A stretch of 64,000 nt of DNA from Gnetum montanum (GCA_015680685.1 MNCI01013629.1:515009-579008); one strand, 5' to 3'. Positions 46,263-60,010 are shown, counted from the first letter of the stretch. Notes: generated from the sequence alone by a model not told the origin. Made by a program: numbers and translations.

Positions 46263-47300
46263 TGTAGGTTTCTTTGCAGGTACAAATCAACAAGTTAACA
46301 TCAAAGAGCTTAAAACTAATGACAAGCGATTATGCATGATCTTTCTCTATCTCTCTCTCTCCATTTAGCACAAAAAATGAACTATAAAGCTTTGTAACAA
46401 TAGTGACCTATAGTAATTTGGTTTTCTAGTTATCTCATATGGCCTTATGCATTGTCATATACCAACATGATTCTTTGTCTTGTTTTCTTATCCTCCTGGA
46501 GTTGTGCATGCAGATGAAGCTTGGAAGTTACTACAAAGGTGCAACTTCCCACAATAGTGAGTTGCCATGTGACCTTGATGCATGAGACTTATGTAGTTGG
46601 TCCTGCTAGGCCAAGAGTGCTTATTTCATATCACAACTGTTACCCTTGGCTAAACCAAACCTATAGCTTAATTATGATCCTCCTTATCTTGAATAATAGT
46701 GATGACCTATGTTTGACACTCATGTGTTGTGGCCATAAGATGTGTCCTTCATCATGCTCCATAGTCAAGTCCATTGACTATAACACATCTCATTCAATAG
46801 GAAAACCAAATCAAACCTAACCTTGGCAATGAATCCTAATGAATGTTTCATTGTGCAAAATGAAAAGAAAAACAAGGAAGCAAATTGCCAAGAAGCCAAG
46901 AGGTCAATGAAGATCAAAGGATAGATCAATGGCTTTGAACACATAGAGGGAGGAGCTTAACGGCCTAACAAACCTTGGAGTAGGATATTAGTTCCTCAAG
47001 AATATTATTGAGTGACTTTTATCTCAAAAACATAAAGTGCATTGATCATCAACATGCCATTACCATAATTGTAACCATGGTATAAACATTTGGAACTCAT
47101 TTGTTAACTTTATGACCATTTCCTTATAGCCAAATGTAGCTTTTATTCTCTATCATCTCATTGTAACACTTATCCCATCATCATAAGCACTCTTTAGCAT
47201 GGTTCGATACTACTGAATCAAGTGTGGAGGGTGAACATTGGTGATGGACATGTAGTGTTTTGTCTTTTTTGTCAATGTCTCTTGGGTTAATCCTCCAAAT
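46263..47300 (+). other. Post-integrase region of element B
   Basis: Similar along its length to 37536-38653 of A (gatgaagcttgga, ggtgcaactt, tggttcgatacta). A TC-rich run lies at 46340-46362. No gene is seen. Confidence 0.55.
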
Positions 47301-47319
47301 ATCAACAAATATTGGCTAA
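47301..47319 (+). other. Decayed polypurine tract of element B
   Basis: atcaacaaatattggctaa stands where A has atcaacaaagaggggccaa. The purine run is broken. Confidence 0.65.
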
Positions 47320-48665
47320 TGAAAGACCACCAAGAAACCTCATGTTGCAACTTTTGAACCTTACCATTGAACCCAAGGCTAGAATTTTAAGATAAAATGT
47401 GAAGATTGTAATCCATGAAATACAATTTCACATACTTTAAATTTTGGAATTGAAAAAATATCTTATAAGTTATTGTAGCCTTACTTTCCAAGTGGAAAAT
47501 GTCCTACCATGTCTATATTTGGGGTTGGGAAGGTCAAAATGCCCTTTGAACTACTAAAATTGACATTTTCATGGATTTTATGGGGGGTATAGCCATTACT
47601 ACGCTTGAAGCACACATGCCTAGCATTGAGGGGTTTGACTTTCATCCTAACTATGGCCAATGTGGTCACCATAATGTTAGCATTATTACACTAGGAAAAC
47701 GTTGGAGTGGATGGGGTTTTTGTTTTTCACTAAAATTTTAGCATTGCTCCAACAACTCCAATGTTGCTACTAAAAGACTAGTGTGTGTGGAAGAAGCTAG
47801 CGTAGTTGAAAATTTTGTTCACTATTTATGGTGACCAGCATGGTTTTGATGCCTTGGAAATATCAATAGTTACCATAAATAGAAACTATGTTGGAATTGA
47901 AAGTCTACCACACCTGCACATGATGCCAATCTATCAATGATCATGGCAGAAATTTGTAGCCAAAAATCAGTGGCCATCTAACCTATAAAAATCCATCTAC
48001 AATACTTTGAAGAGGTTTATCTACTTTTGAATTTTTTTTTGCATTGAAGAAAGCTTTTGGAAATTATTGAGCATGAGAACCTTTAACAACCATAAGCAGG
48101 TGTGACCTTTGAGGATTGTGTGAGATTTTTGAAGCAACATACAACTACCTAGGCACAAAGACTCATAGCGTAGTAATCCCTTTGCCACAAAAATTATTCA
48201 CACATCTTACTCTGCTATGATCAATGCTGTAGATCTAGATAAGAAACTAGAAAGGAGTTTTAGTGTTGGAAGCTGGGAAGTACTTTGACCATGGAGTTGA
48301 CCATAGAGTGAAATCTATTGACTTCAATAGGCTTTGAACTTATTTAGTGAAAACTCCTCATGCATTCAGGCACACCACTTATACACATTTTGAACTCTTT
48401 ATTTTCTATACTTTTATTGTAATAAAGTTTGTAGTTTGTTTAGTGTACAAGTCATTACAATTTCATTTTATGCATTATTTTTCTTCATATAAAATTTGTA
48501 GTATTTTTATGATTTTTTTACCCTTGTTCACATTGTCTAAGTCCTTGGGTGATCAACAAGACCATCCAGGGTACCTTGGATTCTCTTTCTCTGAGGTCCT
48601 TGGGATCTAAGATTAAATTGTTCCATTTGTAGTTTTTGGTTTTCTAGCAACCGAATTTTTAGGCA
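47320..48665 (+). repeat. LTR shared by element B (3') and element C (5')
   Basis: 1346 bp, tgaaagaccacc...tttaggca. On its left are B's pol and PPT; on its right, within about 50 bases, C's gag begins. No PBS follows it. It is the reference copy for the LTR pieces at 38673-41920. A possible TATA (ctataaaaatcc) is near 47983. Confidence 0.8.
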
Positions 48666-48719
48666 CAAAAATTTGTTTAAACCTCCACCACAGTGATTAC
48701 CTAGTCTTTTCCATCAATT

Positions 48720-51177
48720 TTTATGCCTATTGCATGGTCCCAAGCCTTTCATCTCTTCCCTATGTCTTTAACTAGTGAAGCCTTGGATTGGTACCATGCT
48801 CTACCTAGAGGTTCCATTGCATTCTTAGAGGACTTGATTATCCAATTTGTTAACCATTTCAAGTATAACTTGAAACTTGATACAACACTTGATTAGCTTA
48901 TGAAAGGTTAGTAGGGACCTCTTGAACCTATTTAGAAGTTCATATAGTAATGGAATGCTCTCCTTAAAGAGATTCATGAATCCATAATTGAAATACATCT
49001 TTTGACCATCTTCAAAGGGGCAGTCAACAATTTCATCAAGTCTAAAATAGACTATCTAGACCCACAATCCCTTAGTCAAGCCTTATTTAAAATAAAAAAC
49101 ATAGAGGATACCACTAAGGAAAGTAACAATCCAGCTTATCTAGTATATAAAAACCAACATATGAGAAAGGATTGAGATAAGGAAAAACAAAATCATGTAA
49201 TTGTGGCTAGAGGGGCCACAAAGACAAACATAACATAGGGGTCCAAAATGACACAACCTAAGGTCCCTATCACTATCCCTCAATCTTCAACATTTGGAGC
49301 ATCAACATCTAACCTAATGAAACCTAAATCTGAGTGAAAGGATAGGTTGAAGTACACTAGACTTCTGCTAAAATCATCGAAACTTCTTGATCAGTTACTA
49401 AAGAGTAATTGCATATAAGCAACTATTTGAGAATGCTCATAAGAGGCATGATTGCTTATGTGAGATAGCTAAAAATCCTTTAATAGCAATGAAGGATGAC
49501 CTACCTATACCAAAATACTTCAAACTAGAATGATTCTACCACTACCATCAGTTGTTGGTCCATGACACTAATTTTTGTTTGGCCTTAAAAGATGACTTAC
49601 AGAAGATGATAGATAGTAAGGAGTTAGTTCTAGATGCTTTGAACCTAGTTAGACCCCAAAATCAATCGATGCAAGTGTACAAATATTCCCTTAATGCTAA
49701 TAATGAACCGTTTACCATCACCACCTTCAACATCAATGATAAGCCTAAAATAATCAAGGTACCATTTGTGGTTAAGATAACCTCTTGTAACGAATAGACT
49801 TCTATAAGTGCTAGATCTCTATTCGTTATAAGAGTGTTATCATCAAAGGATTATTTTGTGATATAAGTTTTCCCTACCTCTATGCTTGGAAGCCAAAATG
49901 ACCAATGACCTCTTGTGGTAGCAAAATCTTCAATCCCTTCTTAACCAAATGAGAAGAAATCACCTTCAAAGAAATATATGAAATCAACTTTGACATCTAA
50001 GGCTAAGGACAATGACTAGGTGTGGAAGGAAGTAGGCCCATCTAAGCCTACTCCAATTTTGGATATAACCATAGACCCCAATGCACAACCTACATCAACA
50101 AGCTAAAGTGGAAGAGATAACAAAAAATAGAAGAAAAAAGGGAGCTAAAAAACAAGCCTTGAAACATGAGATTAAACTCCTAGGTAGAGTGGAGAAAGTC
50201 AAGGCTAGCAAGAATGAAAGAACATCTAACATTGATAAGGACTTCCTCATGATCATGGAATAGGTCAAAATTTTGCTCAAGTAGAAAAATGCCCTGAGCC
50301 TATATGACTTATGACCTCACATGCTCATTGAAAAGCATTAGTTATGATGTTGACATCTATTTCTATAGGTGGATATATCCCTACCAACGAAGAGTCCATC
50401 CATGCAGTGATGGTACCTTCCTCATCTAGGGAAAATATGAAGTTAAACATCCTAACATTTTGTTATTGTGAGATCAACATCAACTCACAAAATGGTGAAG
50501 TATCAAAAGCCCATTTATTTATAACGATAAGGATAGGCCAATACAAGGTGCATCAGGTGCATGTAGATGATGGGGTAGTTACAATGTCATACCCTTCCCA
50601 ATTGTGAAGTGGTTGGGCTTGGTGGAGCATATGCATAATACCTCAACTTTTGTTCTTAAATCATTTAAAAAATCATGGTGGGTTGTAAATGGGCCTATTT
50701 TGCTTGACTTCATAGCTAGAGAACAATTCCCAACCTCTATTGGTTTCCTAGTAGTAGAAGAGATGTTAGGATTTAATCTAATCCTAGGAAGATCCTAGTT
50801 AGCAAAATTGTGAGTGATCTCTTCTCAAATTCATTAGGAAATTCACCTACCTTATGAGGGAGGTGAAATTATCATTCATGGAGATAACACGATCCCACTA
50901 TTCATCAAGATTATTGGCATAGAACATGGCTTTGAGATGGAGTTTTAAGAAGAAACTCCTGTAAAACAAAATGAAATAAATAACCATAACAATGTCAAGA
51001 AAACCAAGACCAGTGACATAGGGGCCATGAATGAAACATGGGAATAGCTTCCATTTAACATCATTAATGAAGGGGGTGAATAGTACAAAATTGTGCAATA
51101 TAGACCCTACACATTCCCTAATCTCTCAAAGATTATAGTTGCACAATTGAGTACAATTTCTACTTACTCAACCTTGT
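48720..51177 (+). pseudogene. gag: gag and protease of element C (N-terminus missing)
   Basis: Begins inside the capsid block (ALDWYHALPRGS, LIIQFVNHFKYNLKLDTTLD); the leader and N-terminal gag are deleted. It keeps CAA (Gln) where O and I have TAG before FV. Then FKGAVNNFIKSK, a knuckle remnant (FYHYHQLLVHDTNFC), the KVPFVVKI linker, and protease: HLFITIRIGQYKVHQVHV, active site VDDGVVT near 50563, REQFPTSIGFLVVEEM, FNLILGRS. A C-terminal extension (WELPFNIINEGGE-like) follows, as in O. Many stops and frameshifts. Confidence 0.85.
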
Positions 51178-51849
51178 AGGATATGGCCTAGTCTTTTAAT
51201 TTGTAGCCTTTGTTTCTATTTTATTTACATATTTACCTTCTATTTTTAAGATTTTTCCTTATTACATTATATTTGTCTTTTTATTCCATAGTCTTACTTT
51301 ACATTTTCACATTAAATTAAAATTCATGTATTCTTCTTTTATGTTTACTTAGAACTATAAAGCACCATTAAAAAATAGAAAAAGAAAAAATGAAAGAAAA
51401 AAACCCTTCAAGGGCCTAAAACTGGTGGCCTATTGGGGCCTAAAATTGGTAAATTCATGTTTTCCTTTTACTTATTTTGCACGTATGTAATAACTCATTC
51501 ACTTGTTTTTTTTGATTATACCTTGTTTTACATTCTTAATTTTCTTTGTAACCTTGTTATCTTAATGTGCAGCCCTTTTATGCAACAAAAATATAAAACC
51601 AAATCAAACTAAAAAATAACATAAAAAATATAAAGTTTCATAAAACTAAAATTTCTATAACAATTACACTATGTGACAAATGATAAAGTAATAACATCTA
51701 TGTCTCATAGCCATAGTTGCACTGTGCAACATATGATAATAAAAAAATAATAATAGATAGTCCCAAGGGCTATAGTAGCCAACACAGAAAAACAACTATA
51801 ACAATGCAATAAAAATAACAAGGTGTCACATGTCTAGCTATAACCAAAA
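51178..51849 (+). other. Post-protease spacer of C with module-border motifs
   Basis: 51408-51452 has two copies of gGGCCTAAAACTGGTgg-like sequence. The rest is AT-rich. It is the counterpart of 6104-6850 in O. Confidence 0.5.
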
Positions 51850-51948
51850 CTAGGCAGCAAGAGGAAGAGGAATGTCATCATCAACATCATCTAAATCATT
51901 AGCACCATTATCAACATTATCATCTTTATCATCTTTATCATCTGGGAC
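51850..51948 (-). pseudogene. Acidic terminal exon of an antisense gene in element C
   Basis: On the minus strand, tttatag is followed by an open 33-codon stretch rich in Asp (VPDDKDDKDDNVDNGANDLD), ending LAA and TAG at 51850. Its position (after protease and the repeat motifs), strand, preceding AG and acidic composition match the last exon of the antisense gene in O (stop at 7009) and I (stop at 21416). I could not find its upstream exons in 51949-53700. Confidence 0.4.
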
Positions 51949-53750
51949 CTATAAACAATAAAACATACAAACAATTAGAGAACATGATAACCAAAATTAA
52001 CTAAGTTTTAACTAAAAATAACACCTCACTACCAACATTTCCATGAGATGGCCATAAGCCCAAAACCAAAATAAAAAATTCAAAAACCAAGTTTATTACA
52101 TGAAAAACTACTTTAACACTTTGTAACTAATTTTGAACATTTCCACAAATACTTAACCCATGAAGCCTTCAAGCTAGAATAATTACAAATATTTACCTTA
52201 AAGCCATAATTGCTACAGAAAATTTTAGCCAAAGTAATAATGTTGAAATTCAAAGGATGGATTTCCCATGAAGCCATGATCAACAAGCTAGGACAAGCTT
52301 GGAAATTTAGGATGAGGTGGAGGTAAAGAACATAGGTTTTGCTACGTTTTGGAGCTTATACACTACCAAAACTTGTCACTACAAAATCCCAAACCTTAAT
52401 TATTCTATGGCATCAAACACAACTGATACCATACATGGATCATACCCATGGAAAAATCCAAAAACACCAAAAAATATCCCTTATGTCCAACATTGCCTAA
52501 ACTTAGCCAAAAAAATCACATTTTACATGTAAAAATTACAAAGTGACCACTGTAACATTCTAGGCTTAAAAAATAATAGAATTTTTTTAAAAAAATTGTT
52601 TTGGATTTTTTGTACATAGAACAGATGCTAGGTAACCAAGATTAACTAAAAACACAACAATCTAGTTACAAAAAAAATCAAAGTTTTGCCAATTTCTAAT
52701 CAATTCTTTTCTAGCTTGAACATAATTTATCAAAGAAAAAAATTCAAAGAAAAATTTGAAAAAAATTCAAAAACTGTGATTCTACCTCTTAAAGCCTAGA
52801 ACAACAAATATGCAAGCTAAAAATTATAAAATTTTAGCATATACAGCCTAAAAGAAAATAACAAATTTAAGCCAAAATTTAGCAAAACAGGCCAAAAACG
52901 GCAAGCATAAGTGTGATAAAAAATTCAAATTTGCATAAATTTGTTACCAAAACCATTGATTCAATTATAATACCATGGAAAAGCCTAGATCCACCATTTG
53001 AGATAATCTTATTGAAAAATTTCAGCCTAAGCAAACCTAGATGTGAAAAAATGTTTTAACTGATTAGGCTGAAATCGAGAAAAATGGTAAGAACTTGGTA
53101 CTTGGTGTCTTGCAGAGAAAATAATTCATCAGGGGTAGGATTTGGTAGATGGGAGATCACTTAAAAATCTTCCTTTGCCTCATCCAAGACTAGGTTTTAG
53201 CTTGAAGATCCTACTTTCTTGTTGCCCATTGTTGCCAAAGGTGCCAATGTTTTGCCTTAGAATGTGGTGAGAAAAATGGCCTGAAATTCCTTCCCCTACT
53301 ATTCCAATGTAGAGGATAGAGTTGATTGTGAGCAAATAAAGCTAGGAAAAGATGTGATGTACTAGCTTTGCTAAGCACCAATGTAGATTCTAGGTGCCAA
53401 CACTTGGAAGATATGAGAGAACTAGTTCCAATGTTGGAGTTTTTGGTGTGGAAATCAGTAGAACCACAAATCCTTCAAGCATTAGCAACTAAATGACTTA
53501 GAAAAACAAGAAAATATCTTTTTCATTAACTTTTTAGAATAAAAAAAATGGATGGAAAGCCTTGTAAACTAGAGTTCTTGAGGCAAGTTTCTACTTTTGT
53601 CACAATACATTAGGCATTCAACTTAAGCTTACACCTAGTGTAAGAACCCTCAAACTCTTAGCATTCAAGCTACCTTAGAGAAACCATAGTGTATTAATAA
53701 ATGTATAAAAATTATTACCAAGCTTAATACCATAATTAATTCAAATTTTA
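51949..53750. other. AT-rich stretch without a recognised gene
   Basis: About 1.8 kb, presumably the decayed interior of C's antisense region. I searched both strands for the HAD motif IVWSHL and the FGVP block and saw neither. ORFs here are short and featureless. Confidence 0.4.
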
Positions 53751-54182
53751 ACCATCCAAGGAAGCCCACCAAAATTCCAATTTTTCAACAAGTAATACCA
53801 TCATAAGAATCCCTTCCAAGGAGAATATATGCTAGAATTTTGAGGTTCTTAAGCTAGGATTTAGGTTAATTACACTACCATAGCATAAGAACTAGCATAA
53901 TAACATCCAAAAAATCAAAATTCATTTATTTTGACCTCAAAACCCTAAGGATCCAAGCTAAAACTCTAGCCGCTACCTTAGGAAGCCACAAGGGACAAAA
54001 TCTTGTCAAAAAATCTTAGAGAGTGTCAAATTTGGTTCTTATGCTAAGGGTTTGAGCTTAATATGCTAGGAAAAATTATAAGCTACCTTATAAATTGATT
54101 TAAACATTTACCAGGTTCCATGCAGCTTTAGAATATCAAATTTTCATCCCAATCCTAGGTGTTGACATAGGTGGTTGCAGGG
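53751..54182. repeat. Left part of tandem repeat interrupted by element E
   Basis: 53900-54176 matches 63180-63436 (gccacaagggacaaaatctt against gccacaaagatcaaaatctt; gagcttaatatgctagg). The match ends at the start of element E. Confidence 0.75.
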
Positions 54183-55059
54183 TGATGAATTATGTTTAGA
54201 TGTGCTCCAATATCGGATAGGTGATATCAGAGCCTTGATATCAAATACCCAATATCGGATCCCAAGATGAAATGTCAAATAATTGATACTGTGGGGTATA
54301 TGCTGGCCTATAAATATAGTGCTTGGGCACATGATTTCGATATAGTTTTTGTCATAGCATAGCAGAGCTCTTGTAGTTTGTTTTTTCCAAAGTTAGAATA
54401 TTTTCCAAAGTGTCCATAGTAGGAGTCATTGAGTGTAAGGACCTTTATTCAAGCACCATTGTACCTGAGCAGGACAATGTGTATGGTAATAAAGATGAGC
54501 TTTCTGATTAAATCTTATAGCACCTTAGATAGCTTAAATACTTTATTTATGCATTTAATGTTTTATGTAATTTCCTTTAATGTTTTTAAGCAATTAAGCC
54601 AAAGTAACCTAATTAGATTCAATAGTAGCCAATTAATTAAGCACATAAGTATGACTACTTTGAGCATGTGTATGAGTTTTGGTAATCCTAGCAACACTTA
54701 ACGTTTGGTATCCCAACAACATTATACATGTTCAAGATGTGGGATTAGATACTTATGTTAGGATAGTTAGTTATTGATCAATAATTAGATTAATTTAAAT
54801 TAATTATAAATTATTTTTAAACCTATTTTTAATTGTAGAAAAATAAAATATAAAATAATAAAAATCATGTGCTTTAATTATACTTAACCATACAATTCAG
54901 ATCCACTAGGATAGTTAAGAAGACAACGACTGTCATGATTAGAATTCACATCCTAGAACTAGTGTACTTAAGAACTTAAAGTTTGTAGAATTCAATCAAA
55001 TCATGCATGAATGCTTGTGATTCATATGGTTGGGTGTAGGGGTACCTCACCACTCATCA
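54183..55059 (+). repeat. 5' LTR of element E
   Basis: tgatgaatta...ctcatca, 877 bp, TATA box tataaata at 54309-54316. It ends one base before the PBS. The stretch from 54910 matches 62915-63049. Confidence 0.7.
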
Positions 55060-55060
55060 T

Positions 55061-55076
55061 TGGCATCATTGCTGAA
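55061..55076 (+). other. Decayed Asp-type primer binding site of E
   Basis: tggcatcattgctgaa differs from the Athila-type site TGGCGCCGTTGCCG only by transitions in the first 14 bases. Confidence 0.6.
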
Positions 55077-55119
55077 GACCTTTTAGTTGTTACGTGCACT
55101 ATCTAGGATTTAGTGAAAA

Positions 55120-57110
55120 TTATTCAAACTCATTGGAATGAACCCTAGAGTCATATCATAATTTAAAATAACTAAAATAATTTTTAGAAAGCACACTACA
55201 TTTTTATTCTCTATCATAAAATGTCTTCTTCTCATAGGAGTGATTCTCCATCCAAGTCTAACAAAGTACATCAGCAAGTGCCCTAACAATACAAAGTGGT
55301 ATATGCTCATCTTGATTAGTATGTATCCAATTTCACCTTCATCCTACACTAGGATGAATAGCTACAGTGGCATGACATGGAGGGCAACATTGTGTTGCCA
55401 CGTGATTGATCTATTTCTACGATGCTCCAACAAACTCTTGTACGTTTGGGCCTTCAAGGATTTCATGTTGAGTATGTTATATAAGATAGTGATGCCAGGG
55501 ATTATCATCCTACTAAGGCACAATGTCTTAGGGATTAATAGTTACAACAATGCTATGAATCTATGAAGGGAAATTGGTTTACTAATTTTCCATTCTTGCT
55601 GTACCAAAAAGATGGTGGAGAACCCTTCTTTGGGGGTTTTCCATTTAGTAAAATTTCTCTTTTTGACCTCGATGAAGGAGGTTAAAACCAAAACCTACAA
55701 TCCATGATCCATAGTCTAGGTTCTGGCAAGAATGGATCTAATGACAAAGGAGGATCCAAGGAGGAGAGTTAGGGTAGGGATGTGAACAAGAAACAAGATC
55801 ATGATTGTGGTCATGATCATCAAAGAGGGGGTATCAAGCACTGTGATGGAGCTAGTCCTCCTTCCTCTTCACCTTTGTCATCATCATCATCATCTTCTTC
55901 TGGCTTTGATTGCAACTGCAGGAGGCATGACCATGGTGGAGGTGGTTGACGAGACCAAACTAATCAAAGGGATCATCGAGCAAGTCAAGACCAATGACAC
56001 AGGCAGCCAATAGAGAACTACCACCATGAATGAATGGGTAGTAGAGGGCATCTTAGGCACCAAAATCATGGCCTCGATGAGCCTTTTCTTGCTACTCAGA
56101 GAATGCTAAACATTGTAGAGGTAGTATAAATTCCCACAAGGCACATAAAGGATAGTCAAAGAAAATGATTGGACATGAACAATATTTATTGGTTTCAAGG
56201 AGGATATAATTTAGATCCACAAAACCATCTCTAAGATTTCCAAGATGCATGTGCCTTGCAGAACATAAAAAATAAGTGGTAGAAGCTTAATTTGTTTCCT
56301 AGGGCACTCATTAAAGAAGCAAAGAACTGGTACCAGTTCTTAGAATTGAAATCTATCAGATGATGGAGTACAATGCTTGAATTGTTTAATAACAAATATC
56401 AAATGTACCCCTAAGTGTCCAACTTGAGAAGGTAAATCCAAGGTTGGAAACAAGGAATACACAAACCCTTGGATGCTACCATAGGTCAATACTATTCCTT
56501 ATTGCACAAATGTCCTAGTCATCGTTATTATCAACTAGACCAACTTTGCCACATTGTAGATGGGATTCGATCAGAAACAAGGAGAACCCTTAGTGTCTAT
56601 GCCCAAGGGAAATTGTTAGAATTAAGCACCTATCAAATCTATAGATTGATTAAGCAAGTAGCAAAAGGGAAGGAGAATTAAGAAAATGAGAAAGTGCAAA
56701 AGATTATAACCGTGATCCTTCCATTTGCAAGAGGAAGGTTTGATTCTGTGACAGTGAAGAAAAATCATCACTTGATGAGATGGTGAATCAAAAAACCTTT
56801 CCACTTCAGAAATTTCAATATGAAATATCAATGAAGCTTGATCCATTATGGGACTCCATGGATAGTAGATTTCAAGTTGTTTTGAAAATTACTAAGTTCG
56901 AAGAATAAGGTAGTGACCATGATCATAGGAGGCACAAGGAAGTTGAACATGCCAATCAAATAGGTAAGGGTAAGATTTTTGTAGTAGGAGAAGTTATGGG
57001 AAGTAATTCAAATGATGATGGTGGATGTGACATCTACCATTATGAAAATCCTAAGGGATGTTGCCCCATCATGTTGCACTTACATGAGTTTGGGGTGTAT
57101 GCTTTGGATC
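55120..57110 (+). pseudogene. gag: gag region of element E
   Basis: Decayed Athila-like gag. 55240-55600 gives fragments of the N-terminus. 55850-55915 encodes a serine run (SPPSSSPLSSSSSSSSG). 56200-56800 holds the capsid part (LFPRALIKEAKNWYQFLE, LDATIGQYYSLLHKCPSHRY, YQLDQLCHIVDGI). Near 57030 is a CDIYHYENPKGC remnant. Stops and frameshifts are frequent. Confidence 0.65.
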
Positions 57111-57732
57111 CATGACTAGCACAAAGGCAAACACCCGTAAGGTTGTCTTATCCTCAAGGAAATTCTAGGTAGTTCCATTAGTAAAAATAGTATTATCCAA
57201 GTGAAACTCCACCATAATCATACAACTAGTATCAATAGTGGCAGCAACCATAGTCATGGACACTAGCACTACCAAGGTAGTAATACCCTTATAGATAACA
57301 TGATCCATATGGGTGCTATGGTTAGCAACCCTTGTCTCTATGTGAATCTTCTAGTCATGTTTCTACTTTTCAACCTCACTACTCCCTCTTGATTATTATT
57401 GAACTCATTCTCCACATGAAAGGAGGGATAACATCTTTTACCCTTATCCTTCTCCTATTCTTGCACAACTTCCTCCTTCCTCCACACAGCTACCACCTAC
57501 TCCATCTATATAGGGTGAACTCCCAGCTCAACCGCAACAACAAAACACCACCAAGGTTATTAATCTACAATTGGTTCATTAGTTGAGTGGTTTGGATACT
57601 TGATCTAAGAAAACACCTTTCTTTTGATCCAACAGTCAACCTAAGCCCTTACATACACATGCGGTTGGCAACCCTGCTCCTCCATCTTTCTCTGTATCAA
57701 ATTCTTTTGAGTCAAACCAAATACCACCCAAG

Positions 57733-58140
57733 ATGTATACTCTTATGCTTAATCATGTTGTATCTAATTGGATTCATGCTAAAAATCTTCCCAAGAAATT
57801 AGTTGATCTTGGGAGTCCTCTTATTTATTTGCAGATTTTTGGGAATGAATCGTGTACGGCTCTTCTTGATTTAGGTTCTAGTGTCAATCTGATTTCTCAT
57901 GAAATGTATATTGCATGGAACTTGCCTCCTTTAGAGAAGAGTAATATAAAATTAGAATTGGCAGACTAGTCCATCACTATTCCATTGGGACTGGTAGAAG
58001 ACATTGTGACCACTATCTATGGGTGATCTTATCCTACTAATTTCCTAGTGATCAAGGTGGAGAATTGAAAATGGAACTTCCCAATCATCATGGGAGGGAC
58101 ATCACTAAGCATTATCGATGCAAGAGTGGGCATCCGAGAT
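57733..58140 (+). pseudogene. Protease of element E
   Basis: LVDLGSPLIYLQIFG, then the active site ALLDLGSSVNLIS near 57865, LPPLEKSNIKLELAD, a stop, and IPLGLVEDIVTTI. The layout matches Athila proteases, where the active site is DLGAS-like rather than D[ST]GA. Confidence 0.75.
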
Positions 58141-58599
58141 CTTTCCCTAGAAATATCTTAGAAAAATGCATTTAGGAAGATAGAGAAGAAGTGAGTTCCA
58201 TGCATCACGTATAGTAATACAGGGTGCAATTGTGTGTAGAAACTTTGGTCAGTGAAATGAACATCCATCTTTGCATGCAAGCAGTGTGAACTAGAAGCAT
58301 AGATTCAAGGGTGTCTATACACAAAAATCATAAAATAAGAGGAAACCCAGTGGTTGGCCATTGATCCTAAAAGCAACATACTTTACATGGAACCTACTGA
58401 GAGCATGACATATGCATATGTCATGGGCATGGATGAACTAGTTCATCAGCAACTATCTAATAATGTAAATGATGATACCTACTAGGAAGAGTTGGAAATT
58501 CCTAAAAATTTCAAGTAAGAGCCCCTTAAGCTAAAAATTATATTTTCTGGCATGGAATATGCATTCTTAAAAAATGGAAAGTTGGTAATAATCAATGCA

Positions 58600-60010
58600 A
58601 ATCTTGCTCAAGAATAGAAAAATGCTATTGGAAGTGGTTGAAAAATGGTTAGCAACCTTTGCTTGGTCATATCTTGAACTCATAGGGATTGATCCTAGGA
58701 TATGCTAGCATCATATCTACCCTAATTCGACCATGAAGCTAAAGAGGTAGCAATAGAGGTGATTGAACCCCAAATTGAAGTAGCTTGTCAAGGAGGAAAT
58801 CAAATAACTCTTGAAGGTAGGGGTTCATTTATCCCATTGCAGATAGTGAGTGGGTCAGCCCACTTGTGATTGTGCCAAAGAAAGGTGGCAAGTGGTAGGT
58901 CTGTATTGATTTTTAGTTGTTGAATATGGAAACATTCAAGGATCATTTTTCATTGCCATTCATTGATTAGGTCTTCGAAACAATATTTGGGCATCACTTT
59001 TATAGTTTCCTGGATGGTCACAGTGGCTATAACCAAATCTAGATCATGTTAGAGAACTAGGCCAAGACAACATTCATGAGTCCTTGGGGAACCTTTGCAT
59101 ATGGCAATATGACATTTGGTTTATGCAATGCTCTTACTACATTCTAAAGCCTAGTCTTAAGAATTTTTTAGTAGCAAATTGGTAGTGGTGTGGAAGTCTT
59201 CATGGATGACTTCTCCACCTATGGAGCTACATTTGAGCATGCCTTGGACCACCTTCAGCAAGTATTGAAAAGATGTGTTGAAACAAACCTTTGGCTTAAT
59301 TGGCCAAAGATTCATTTGATGGGCCAAGAGGGCATTGTATTGGGGCACTGAATCTCACATGTAGGAATTGAGGTAGGCCTTGAAAAAATAAGGGTCATCC
59401 AGGAATAACCCACCAAATAGAAACCATCAAAGATGTTTAATCATTCCTTGGACACACTAGCTACTACTAGTGATTCATAGAGAATTTCTCTAAGATTGTA
59501 AAATCATTGGTTGAGCTAACAAAGAAAGATGCTTCATTTGTTTAAACCACAAAATGTCAAAAATCATTCCAACAACTGAAGGAGGAACTTGTAGAAACTC
59601 CAATTCTACAAGTACCTGACTAGTCTAGACCATTTCATGTTATGATGGATGCATCAAATTATGCATTGGGAGCTGTGCTTTAGTAGATGGATGACAAAAA
59701 ACATCCATATTACATCCAATACACAAGCTAAAGCATTGTGGGTGCTCAATTGAACTACACCATCATAGAAAAAGAGTTGATGTCTGTGGTGTTTGCTCAA
59801 GAGAAATTTGGGCATTATGTGCTTGGATACAAAGTGTTTATGCACATGAATCATACTACAATTCACTTCTTGTTGAACAAGCCAACAGTGAGCCCCCATG
59901 TCATACGATGGTTGGTGATCTTATAGAAATTCGATCTTACGATGATAGATTGAAAGGGAACTAAGAATGTGGTTGCTGACCACTTGTCTCAGTTGTAGTG
60001 GAACAACAAA
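58600..60010 (+). pseudogene. pol: RT and RNase H of element E
   Basis: FAWSYLELIGIDP near 58655, then VSPLVIVPKKGGKW, FSLPFID, FLDGHSGYNQI, SPWGTFAYGNMTFGLCNA and the catalytic block VFMDDFSTYG near 59195 (intact DD). LKRCVETNLWLNWPK and GIVLGH follow. RNase H: YTIIEKELMSVVFAQEKFGHYVLG and VADHLSQ near 59980. Around 58780-58850 and 59400-59720 the frame is broken many times. Confidence 0.8.
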
